From Candidatus Nitrosymbiomonas sp. (GTDB taxonomy: Bacteria > Sysuimicrobiota > Sysuimicrobiia > Sysuimicrobiales > Humicultoraceae), in assembly GCA_020724185.1 (NCBI GenBank), contig DYHL01000044.1, forward strand, positions 1 through 13,960: a DNA stretch of 13,960 nt, written 5' to 3'. This document shows positions 1-5,620 of this stretch, piece after piece. The first letter of the stretch is position 1, and every line of letters begins with the position of its first letter. Both the position numbers and the translations under genes were made by a program. Below the pieces are notes generated by a model that saw only the letters and a program-made list of their open reading frames with translations, made no database searches and was not told the origin of the DNA.

Positions 1-130
1 TATCCCAGACAGGATGCGGCTCTTGGCGCGATGTCCCGGCGGAACTTTGGTCTAGCGAAAGGCCTTGTGGATAGTGAGCTCTTCGGATGATCTGAATGGC
101 GTCCGCGATAGTCTTTTGTTTTGTTGGCAT
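1..130 (-). CDS. Unknown protein, N-terminal 43 codons only (runs off left edge)
   Basis: Reading the minus strand from an ATG at 130, the frame is open to the window edge. It begins MPTKQKTIADAIQIIRRAHY and has no stop in 43 codons. The ATG lies 10 bases after the stop of the DNA methyltransferase, so the two genes are very likely co-transcribed. No strong Shine-Dalgarno is visible (only a weak GAG-like run in the 10-base gap), which may mean coupling to methyltransferase translation. I do not recognise the family from this short N-terminus, which is basic and then predicted helical. A gene directly behind a solitary methyltransferase is often its restriction endonuclease or another partner, but that is inference from position only. 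Confidence 0.55.
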   Translation of the reverse strand, partial: MPTKQKTIADAIQIIRRAHYPQGLSLDQSSAGTSRQEPHPVWD

Positions 131-140
131 GCTCGGGTGT

Positions 141-1424
141 CTAAGGTTTAATTAGGGCAACGACATGCTCTTCATGCATACGTTGCTCGATCATCGACTG
201 GCCGTTGTTGTGAAACCTTGCGGGCATCATGCGGCGATTCCGGTCGAGCTTCCGCTCCGTAATGCCAGCCACTTGGAAGCCAAGTTCCTCCGCGATCTCA
301 GCAAGGCAGACCGGGGTGTCGATTCTGATATCTCGCATGGTGGACGGACCCACAACGATGGCAGCAGCTCTACCTGGCTGGAGGACGCGAAGCATCTCCA
401 CGATAGCCGCCCTCATATCGAGGAAGTACTTGCGAAGAATGAGGGCCTTCCGAGGATCCTTGGCTTCAAGGGTCTCAATCGTTGCGGAAGCCCTAGATGG
501 CAGTGGGACGTCGGTTAAGTGGCCAATCTTCTCGGCTCCGATGTATTCACTGCGCAGTTGGCTGAGGAAGCTCAAGGACTGGTTGAGCCAAACGAGGGAG
601 AACTTGTGCGCCCGCATGTAGTCAATGGCGTTCGCGTACGGCGGTGAAGTGACGATCAGATGAACACTCTCGTCAGGTAGCGGTAGATCTCGGCAGTCGC
701 CACGCTTGACCTCAATGCCGTCGTGCTGAAGGTGGAGCTCTTCCAGAGCCTTTGCGCTTTTCACTAGACGAAGCCGGAACTGGTCCAGGGCATTCTTGGG
801 CAGTTTGTGTTCGACTCTGTGCGGGCGAGAGTGAGCCAAGTCTCTAGCAAGTGAAACACCGCCGGACTTTGTGATGATAACCGAGGAGAAGATCAGTTGG
901 AGGAAATCCTTGATTTGGGGGTCTTCCTCATTTTCGATTGCGAGGAGCAGAGAGGCAAGTTCCAGCTGCGTTCTCGGCGCAAACCAATAGTCAATGAAGG
1001 TTTTGTTCTCTTCCGGCAGCCGATCCAGGAAACGCCGGATGCGGCCCTGCCTCCCCAAGGTTTGTCCCGCTCGGCGGAGAGCTCGCTCGCCGGCTTGGAT
1101 GGCTATGTCCTGGGCGAGGCGGGTGGTCTTCACCCTGCAGATGTGGAGCGCGAGGGGGTCGATATCGACGCCAATCCCTCGGCGGCCAAGGAGGTGGGCT
1201 TCTACGACAGTCGTCCCGGACCCGACCATGGGGTCCAGGACTGTCTCCCCTGGCAACGTGAGATTCTCGATAAAGACGCGTGGCAACTGGGGCGGGAACT
1301 TGGCGGCGAAGGCGTGAAGGCTATGCGAGGCGTAGCTGCTGCTCGCGGTGTGGAAGTCCAGATCGCCCTTCAGCAGGGAAACCAGTTCATCCCTTGTTCT
1401 TCTGCGGGCGGCAAGTACTGCCAC
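141..1424 (-). CDS. DNA methyltransferase, N6-adenine/N4-cytosine type (TSPPY)
   Basis: SAM-dependent DNA amino-methyltransferase of the N6_N4_Mtase kind. Counting from the GTG at 1424 (427 aa), the SAM-binding motif I VLDPMVGSGTT is at about 62-72, the acidic GIGVDIDP at 83-90 and the catalytic TSPPY at 259-263. Motif I therefore precedes motif IV. TSPPY is common in N4-cytosine enzymes, but the base modified cannot be settled here. The frame extends upstream to a GTG at 1550 (469 aa). I prefer 1424 because GGAGG lies 5 bases before it, and because a TATAAT promoter and operator lie inside the extra upstream codons. The gene has lower GC than the core genes and follows a dead transposase, so it was probably acquired. 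It may pair with the truncated gene at 130. An orphan methylase is the alternative. Confidence 0.85.
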   Translation of the reverse strand: MAVLAARRRTRDELVSLLKGDLDFHTASSSYASHSLHAFAAKFPPQLPRVFIENLTLPGETVLDPMVGSGTTVVEAHLLGRRGIGVDIDPLALHICRVKTTRLAQDIAIQAGERALRRAGQTLGRQGRIRRFLDRLPEENKTFIDYWFAPRTQLELASLLLAIENEEDPQIKDFLQLIFSSVIITKSGGVSLARDLAHSRPHRVEHKLPKNALDQFRLRLVKSAKALEELHLQHDGIEVKRGDCRDLPLPDESVHLIVTSPPYANAIDYMRAHKFSLVWLNQSLSFLSQLRSEYIGAEKIGHLTDVPLPSRASATIETLEAKDPRKALILRKYFLDMRAAIVEMLRVLQPGRAAAIVVGPSTMRDIRIDTPVCLAEIAEELGFQVAGITERKLDRNRRMMPARFHNNGQSMIEQRMHEEHVVALIKP

Positions 1425-1429
1425 TAGGT

Positions 1430-1434
1430 CCTCC
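1430..1434 (-). promoter_or_regulatory. Shine-Dalgarno deciding the methyltransferase start
   Basis: On the minus strand GGAGG sits 5 bases before the in-frame GTG at 1424. The farther-upstream GTG at 1550 lies ahead of the -10 box, so a transcript from that promoter could not use it. Confidence 0.55.
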
Positions 1435-1512
1435 AGACAACTCGCTGTATTCAGCAGACTACGGTGTTCAGGCTCCCATTCCTTGTGCCCAACGTGGCGG
1501 TCACTAGCCCCG

Positions 1513-1536
1513 AATACCGAACGTTCGTTCGGTATT
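1513..1536. promoter_or_regulatory. Perfect inverted-repeat operator containing a LexA-like box
   Basis: The arms AATACCGAAC (1513-1522) and GTTCGGTATT (1527-1536) are exact reverse complements around a 4-base centre. The core at 1518-1531 is CGAAC-GTTC-GTTCG, the same CGAAC-N4-GTTCG layout as the box in the lexA promoter of this window. It overlaps the last bases of the -10 box and the predicted start of transcription, a classic repressor position. The long ATACCGA arms also resemble operators of TetR-family repressors, so the binding protein is uncertain. Confidence 0.6.
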
Positions 1537-1562
1537 ATACCCTGGTCCACTTCACCTGCCTA
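1534..1562 (-). promoter_or_regulatory. Predicted promoter of the methyltransferase gene
   Basis: On the minus strand a perfect TATAAT occupies 1539-1534. A -35-like TAGGCA (4 of 6 matches to TTGACA) lies at 1562-1557, 17 bases upstream. Transcription would start at about 1527, inside the inverted repeat, giving a leader of roughly 100 bases before the GTG at 1424. The promoter is seen by motif only. Confidence 0.5.
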
Positions 1563-1584
1563 GCCCCGGGCAAACGGGTCCTCC

Positions 1585-1609
1585 GAGGGTGCCCCAGACC
1601 CAGTTGAAA
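1585..1609. repeat. Possible terminal inverted repeat of a decayed IS256-type element
   Basis: GAGGGTGCCCC followed by an AGTTGAAAT tail lies about 20 bases beyond the stop of the transposase remnant, where the right end of an IS256-type element would be expected. The G-rich start and GTTGAAA tail look like ends of this group from memory. No matching left end was found, so the call is weak. Confidence 0.3.
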
Positions 1610-1630
1610 TCCCAAGAGCAACCCCGGTAG

Positions 1631-1909
1631 TCAGTACGCCACCCTCACCCCCTCTACCTGCAAGACGCCGTGCTTCAGGGCGACTCGCAACTGAGGAAGC
1701 GCTCGATATCCGCGCAGCCGACGCAATCGTGGTTCGATCTCCCACAGCGTTTTCGCCAGCCACCGCTGCTTCTAGTCGCTCGCGGTCCAGCGATCGACTT
1801 TGCCCACGCGCTGCTCCACCAGCGCCAGAATGGACTCAAGCCCATTGATCCCTTCGGCCAGGCTCTTGGCCGCGTCTTCGTTGATCCGGCGCACCCCGCC
1901 CTGCGGCCA
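1631..1909 (-). pseudogene. IS256/mutator-type transposase, C-terminal remnant with amber stop
   Basis: The minus-strand frame from 1909 reads a recognisable C-terminus of an IS256-family (mutator, PF00872) transposase. The segment ESILALVEQRVGKVDRW is followed by KQRWLAKTLWEIEPRLRR and then GYRALPQLRVAL. It is dead in several ways. A TAG at 1774-1772 sits where relatives carry a glutamine codon (SDQKQRW), consistent with a single CAG to TAG change. SLAEG joins directly to NGLESIL, which suggests loss of about 25 codons that normally hold the ETLTLHRL...TTN stretch. The N-terminal two-thirds, including most of the DDE catalytic core, are absent. The frame closes with TGA at 1633-1631. Family assignment is from remembered family sequence, not a search. 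Confidence 0.7.
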
Positions 1910-1933
1910 ACGACCGCGGCCTACGACCGTGAC

Positions 1934-2326
1934 CTACGCGGCCTGCGACGCGGCGGCCCAGAGCGGCAAATCAGAGCAGGCAGGCGCCGGGCACCGCACC
2001 TCCACGGAGCGAAACGTGTGCCGCAGGGCCCTGGCCTGAAGGTAGGGTCCGAGCGCGCCAGCAGGGGGCGGGCCGGCCCCGGTGATCAGGGCCGCGGCTT
2101 CGGCATCGTCGGTGCACAGAACGAGCGCGCGGGCGCGCAGGCGTCGTGCCTCCCACAGCGCGAGCAGGATCGCCCGGTGTGCCGGAGGAGCGGCGTCCCC
2201 GCGGCGTAGCCGTCTGACCACGGTGCGCGCGGCGCATACGCCATCCCACCGCATCACGGCCTTGATCACGCCCGGCCCGTCCCGCGCAGGACACACCGAG
2301 ACCGCCACGTGGAGCGTGCGCCTCAC
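1934..2326 (-). CDS. RNase H-like fold protein, degenerate active site
   Basis: A 130-codon frame starting at a GTG that overlaps the stop of the small membrane-protein gene (GTGA), so it is translationally coupled to it. A longer reading from an ATG at 2362 would overlap that gene. The layout resembles the RVT_3/RNase HI fold: an opening strand LHVAVSVC, a helix with AHRAILLALWEARRL, a strand-turn ALVLCTDDAEAAALI, and an end strand SVEVRCPA. In active RNase HI the opening strand carries an Asp (often TDG) and the helix begins with Glu (AE). Here these are V/S and H, and only the TDD acidic pair remains. Catalysis is therefore doubtful. As part of the lexA unit it is predicted to be SOS-induced. 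The fold call is tentative. Confidence 0.6.
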   Translation of the reverse strand: MRRTLHVAVSVCPARDGPGVIKAVMRWDGVCAARTVVRRLRRGDAAPPAHRAILLALWEARRLRARALVLCTDDAEAAALITGAGPPPAGALGPYLQARALRHTFRSVEVRCPAPACSDLPLWAAASQAA

Positions 2327-2451
2327 CAGGGCGCCTCCAGCGCGGCCGCGGCCAGGAGGCACCCGATGAGAAGGAGGACCTTCAACCGGACGGCCTGGCG
2401 GTCATCCCAGAAGCGCGCCCAGGTGCGCTCTGGAACCGCGGCCAGCATCAT
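2323..2451 (-). CDS. Small single-span membrane protein (42 aa) between lexA and the RNase H-like gene
   Basis: The gene begins at an ATG whose last two bases are shared with the lexA stop (ATGA overlap). It ends in a TGA that shares bases with the GTG start of the RNase H-like gene (GTGA overlap). The product starts MMLAAVPERTWARFWDDRQA, a charged and aromatic head, then has one hydrophobic stretch VLLLIGCLLAAAAL at residues 25-38 and ends EAPW. This predicts a single membrane span with the charged N-terminus on the cytoplasmic side. Both junctions being 4-base overlaps is strong support for a real gene, although no family is recognisable. By analogy only, small membrane proteins in SOS regulons can inhibit division (for example Bacillus YneA or E. 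coli TisB-type peptides). Confidence 0.6.
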   Translation of the reverse strand: MMLAAVPERTWARFWDDRQAVRLKVLLLIGCLLAAAALEAPW

Positions 2452-3077
2452 GACAGCCCCCCGGCCGGATAGCGCCGCAGCAGGCCGACCACCTTGCCCA
2501 GTATCTCGAACTCACCACGGATGGGCGCGTAGGCCGGGTTTTCCGGCCGCAGGTAGGGCCTGCCTTCCTCCACGGCCAACCGCTTGACGGTGGCCTCATC
2601 GTCCTGCAGCGCAACGACCACCTCTCCGGCGTTGGCAGTGGCCTGGCACCGCACGATCACCAGGTCGCCGTCGAAGATCCCTGCGCCGATCATGCTGTCT
2701 CCCCGCACCGTGAGAAGGAAGCTCTCGTCGCTCCACCCGACGAAACGCCTGGGAATCGGGATCATCTCCTCGACGTGCTGCTCGGCCAGCACCGGCATGC
2801 CCGCGGACACGCGCCCAACCAGGGGTAGCAGCACGGCCCCCTCCCCTTCCTTCAGCGGCGTGCGGTCGGTGATCTCCAGCACCCGCATCCGGTCGCCATC
2901 GCGGCGCAGGAACCCCTTGCGGGCCAGGGCTGCAAGGTGCTGGTGGACTGTTGAAGGGGACCTCATCCCGAGAGCATGGCCGATCTCACGTACCGAGGGC
3001 ACGATGCCGGTTCGGCGAATGCTGGTCGCCACGTGGCGGAGGATCTCATGCTGCCTGGGGGTCAGGGGCTTGGTCAT
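2448..3077 (-). CDS. lexA: LexA repressor
   Basis: SOS-response repressor and self-cleaving S24 protease, 209 aa, normal length. The winged helix-turn-helix occupies about residues 1-65, with the recognition region around PSVREIGHALGMRSPSTVHQ (27-46). The C-terminal domain shows the cleavage bond A92-G93 in VGRVSAGMP, the nucleophile S128 in VRGDSM and the general-base lysine K165 in EATVKRLAV. RecA-stimulated autocleavage between A92 and G93 would derepress the regulon. The start is fixed by GGAGGTGA with 6 bases between GGAGG and the ATG. Two LexA boxes lie upstream, so autoregulation is expected. The stop overlaps the start of the small membrane-protein gene, making lexA the first gene of a three-gene unit. 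Confidence 0.96.
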   Translation of the reverse strand: MTKPLTPRQHEILRHVATSIRRTGIVPSVREIGHALGMRSPSTVHQHLAALARKGFLRRDGDRMRVLEITDRTPLKEGEGAVLLPLVGRVSAGMPVLAEQHVEEMIPIPRRFVGWSDESFLLTVRGDSMIGAGIFDGDLVIVRCQATANAGEVVVALQDDEATVKRLAVEEGRPYLRPENPAYAPIRGEFEILGKVVGLLRRYPAGGLS

Positions 3078-3094
3078 GCGTCACCTCCACCCCA

Positions 3095-3123
3095 ACCATA
3101 ACGAACACTTGTTCGCGTGGCAA
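3095..3123 (-). promoter_or_regulatory. Predicted lexA promoter
   Basis: On the minus strand TTGCCA (3123-3118, 5 of 6 matches to the -35 consensus) and TATGGT (3100-3095, 4 of 6 matches to the -10) are separated by exactly 17 bases. A LexA box fills the spacer. The 5' leader would be short, ending in the strong GGAGGTGA ribosome site. Confidence 0.65.
3102..3115. promoter_or_regulatory. LexA (SOS) box 1 in the lexA promoter spacer
   Basis: CGAACACTTGTTCG has perfect 5-base arms around 4 bases, the Gram-positive SOS-box layout. It lies between the -35 and -10 elements, where bound LexA would block RNA polymerase. Confidence 0.8.
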
Positions 3124-3136
3124 CCCGGGGAAGAAA

Positions 3137-3150
3137 CGAACAAATGTACG
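3137..3150. promoter_or_regulatory. LexA (SOS) box 2, upstream of lexA
   Basis: CGAACAAATGTACG matches the same 14-base motif with one arm mismatch (GTACG for GTTCG). It is centred 35 bases from box 1, just upstream of the -35 element. Confidence 0.6.
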
Positions 3151-3203
3151 GTGGTCCGGTGTGGGGCGATCTGGCGGCCCTGGCTTGTCCGGACGCGCGA
3201 TTG

Positions 3204-4160
3204 CTAGCCCGGACGGGTCAGGAGGCCGGCCAGGAGCGCCGGGTCCAGGTTGCCGCCGCTGACCACGGCCACGGCAGGACGGTGCTTAACCAGGCCTGAC
3301 AGCAGCGCCGCCACGGAAATGGCGCCTGACGGCTCGACGGCCAGGTGCGCCTCAACGCAGAGGCGGCGGACCGTATCCAGGATGGCAGCGTCGTCCACGG
3401 CCACGAACTCATCTACCGCCCGGCAGGTGGCCTCCCAGGTCAGTCCGCCGGGCTTCTGCCCGCGCAGGCCGTCGGCGATAGTGTCCACCGACGGCACCGA
3501 GACCCGCTTGCCGGCGGCCCGCGACGCCGCGAACCTTGCCACGTTGAGCGGCTCGACCCCTATGACCCACACCTGTGGCCGCAGCGCCTTGATCGCCAGC
3601 GCCACGCCGGAGAGCAGCCCGCCGCCGCTGGCCGGCGCCGCGACCGCCGCCAGGTCCGGGACCTGTTCCAGGATCTCAAGCCCGCACGTCCCCTGGCCGG
3701 CGATCACCAGGGTGTCGTCGAACGAGGGCACCATGTGGAGCCCCCGCTCCTGGGCCAGGCGCATCGCCATGTCGTACCGCTCCGACATGGTGGTTCCGCA
3801 CCGGACAAGCTCGGCGCCGTATCCGGTGATCGCGCTGGCCTTGACCTGGGTCACCGTCTCGGGCACCACCACCACCGCGGGAATGCCCAGGCGCGCTGCC
3901 ACATAGGCAATGGCCTGTCCGTGGTTGCCGGAGGAAGCGGTAACCACGCCCGACACCTTGCCCGCGATCGTGCTTAGGTGGTTCGCCGCTCCCCGTACCT
4001 TGAACGACCCGGTCGGCTGGAGGCTCTCCAGCTTCATGAAGATTCCCTGCCGCTCGTCCCATGGGTGCACCGGGGTGCGGCGCGCGTAGGGCGCGACGCG
4101 CGCGACCGCGTCGTGAATGTCTGCCAGTTCAGGCACGCGGCCGCCCGCGGGCGCGCTCAC
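3204..4160 (-). CDS. PLP-dependent threonine/serine dehydratase family protein
   Basis: Fold-type II PLP enzyme, 318 aa, expected to deaminate L-threonine to 2-oxobutyrate or L-serine to pyruvate in the cytoplasm. Visible are the Schiff-base lysine K54 in GSFKVRGA, the substrate loop SSGNHGQA (76-83), the phosphate-binding GGGLLSG (179-185) and the cofactor-ring motif SGGN near the C-terminus. No ACT domain follows, so it resembles catabolic TdcB or serine-racemase-like enzymes rather than the allosteric biosynthetic IlvA. Serine racemase or hydroxyaspartate dehydratase activity cannot be excluded. The GTG start overlaps the gcvPB stop by 4 bases (GTGA), with AGGAGAGG just ahead. The frame is open further upstream into gcvPB, but that part is the wrong frame of gcvPB. 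The coupling to gcvPB suggests a role in glycine/serine/threonine catabolism. Confidence 0.9.
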   Translation of the reverse strand: MSAPAGGRVPELADIHDAVARVAPYARRTPVHPWDERQGIFMKLESLQPTGSFKVRGAANHLSTIAGKVSGVVTASSGNHGQAIAYVAARLGIPAVVVVPETVTQVKASAITGYGAELVRCGTTMSERYDMAMRLAQERGLHMVPSFDDTLVIAGQGTCGLEILEQVPDLAAVAAPASGGGLLSGVALAIKALRPQVWVIGVEPLNVARFAASRAAGKRVSVPSVDTIADGLRGQKPGGLTWEATCRAVDEFVAVDDAAILDTVRRLCVEAHLAVEPSGAISVAALLSGLVKHRPAVAVVSGGNLDPALLAGLLTRPG

Positions 4161-5620
4161 GAGCCTCTCCTCTCGGCCGCGGTGTACCGTAGGTTGAGCT
4201 TGCGGGCCGCGGACACCTCGTCGAGGCGCGTCACAACGGTGCGGTGGGGCGCGTTCCGCACCGTCTCGGCGTCGGTTGCGCACTCCCCGGCCACGCGGAT
4301 CAGCGCGTCGGCGAACTCGTCCAGTGTCTGCCTGCTCTCGGTCTCGGTCGGTTCGATCATGATTGCCTCGTCCACGATCAGCGGGAAGTAGACCGTGGGC
4401 GCATGGAACCCGTAGTCGAGTAATCGCTTGGCCATCTCCAGCGTCCGGATCCCGTACTGCTCCTTCTGTCTCCGGCCACTCAGCACGAACTCGTGCATAC
4501 ACCTGCGGTCGTAGGGCAGATCGAAGTAGGGCCGCAGCAACGCCAGCAGGTAGTTGGCGTTGAGCACCGCTGCCTCGGAAACCTGTCGCAGCAGGGGCCC
4601 GTACGCCAGCAGGTAGGCGTATGTGCGCACGAAGATCCCAAAGTTGCCGTTGAAGGCGCGCACGCGGCCGATGGACTTGGGCCGGTCGCCGTCGAGGAGG
4701 AACCGGTCGCCCTCTCGCTCGACCGTCGGGGCCGGCAGGTACGGCTCGAGCAGGCGCTTCACCGCGACCGGCCCGGCGCCGGGGCCGCCGCCGCCGTGGG
4801 GCGTACCAAAGGTCTTGTGCACGTTCATGTGCATGACGTCGAACCCCTGGTCGCCAGGGCGCGTGATGCCCAGCATGGCGTTGAAGTTCGCGCCGTCGAG
4901 GTACATCAGCCCGCCGCACCCGTGCACTATCTCGGCCACCTCGCAGACGCCTTCCTCGAACAGCCCCAGGGTGTTGGGGTTGGTCAGCATGAGCGCCGCA
5001 ACAGAGCCGTCGGCGGCGCGTCGCAGCGCGGCATGGTCAATGTTCCCGCGCTCATCGCTGCGCACGGTCACAACCTCGAACCCGCACATCGCCGCGGACG
5101 ACGGGTTGGTGCCGTGCGCCGAGTCGGGCACGATCACGCGCGTGCGGTGCTCGCCGCGGTCCTCGAGGCACGCCCGGATCATCATCAGCGCGGTCATCTC
5201 TCCGTGCGCTCCTGCCGAGGGCTGAAAGGTGACACGGTCCATCCCGCTGATCTCGCAGAGCATCTGCTCGAGGCGCCAAAGAAGCTCGAGCGCGCCCTGC
5301 GCCAGCGGCGCGGGCGTGTTGGGGTGAAGCCGGGCAAACCCGCTCAAGCGGGCAGCATCCTCGTTTACCTTGGGGTTGTACTTCATCGTGCACGACCCAA
5401 GTGGATAGAAGCCCGTGTCAACGGCGTAGTTGCGCTGCGAGAGCCGCGTGTAGTGCCGCACCAGGTCGAGCTCGCTCACCTCGGGCAGGGCGGGCGGTGT
5501 GCTCCGGATATGCTCTTCTCCGACGATCGCCTCTAGCGGCACGTCGGGCACGTCCGGGGCAGGAGGGGCCGAGGCGATGCGTCCGGGCACGCTGCGTTCG
5601 AAGATCACCGGCATGGTCAT
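4157..5620 (-). CDS. gcvPB: Glycine dehydrogenase (decarboxylating) subunit 2
   Basis: C-terminal-half subunit of the split P-protein, 487 aa. With GcvPA it decarboxylates glycine and passes the aminomethyl group to the lipoyl arm of GcvH. The PLP-binding lysine is K269 in HMNVHKTFGTPHGGGGPG. Upstream are SAGAHGE (135-141), SAHGTNPSSAAMCG (167-180) and DGANFNA (242-248), all typical of this family. The start ATG overlaps the gcvPA stop (ATGA), and the stop overlaps the dehydratase start. Full length, no damage seen. Confidence 0.96.
   Translation of the reverse strand: MTMPVIFERSVPGRIASAPPAPDVPDVPLEAIVGEEHIRSTPPALPEVSELDLVRHYTRLSQRNYAVDTGFYPLGSCTMKYNPKVNEDAARLSGFARLHPNTPAPLAQGALELLWRLEQMLCEISGMDRVTFQPSAGAHGEMTALMMIRACLEDRGEHRTRVIVPDSAHGTNPSSAAMCGFEVVTVRSDERGNIDHAALRRAADGSVAALMLTNPNTLGLFEEGVCEVAEIVHGCGGLMYLDGANFNAMLGITRPGDQGFDVMHMNVHKTFGTPHGGGGPGAGPVAVKRLLEPYLPAPTVEREGDRFLLDGDRPKSIGRVRAFNGNFGIFVRTYAYLLAYGPLLRQVSEAAVLNANYLLALLRPYFDLPYDRRCMHEFVLSGRRQKEQYGIRTLEMAKRLLDYGFHAPTVYFPLIVDEAIMIEPTETESRQTLDEFADALIRVAGECATDAETVRNAPHRTVVTRLDEVSAARKLNLRYTAAERRGS

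Noticed and set aside
1560..1763. 67-codon minus-strand frame beginning MAGENAVGD
   Set aside because: It overlaps the transposase remnant in another frame, has a low-complexity Ala/Ser/Gly composition and no recognisable motif. The remnant's own frame explains the sequence.
3028..3040. Other CACGTG-centred palindromes (for example near 3032, 2307 and 7970) as parS sites
   Set aside because: They lack the TTTC/GAAA flanks needed for ParB recognition and lie in GC-rich coding sequence where CACGTG occurs by chance.
3187..3214. Inverted repeat GTCCGG...CCGGAC near the dehydratase stop as a terminator
   Set aside because: The stem is only 6 bases with a 16-base loop, it overlaps the stop codon and no T-run follows, so intrinsic termination is not supported.
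4161..4919. Long upstream extension of the dehydratase frame (total 571 codons)
   Set aside because: It is the wrong frame of gcvPB, rich in Arg/Ala/Pro. The GTG at 4160 with a ribosome site gives a normal-length enzyme.
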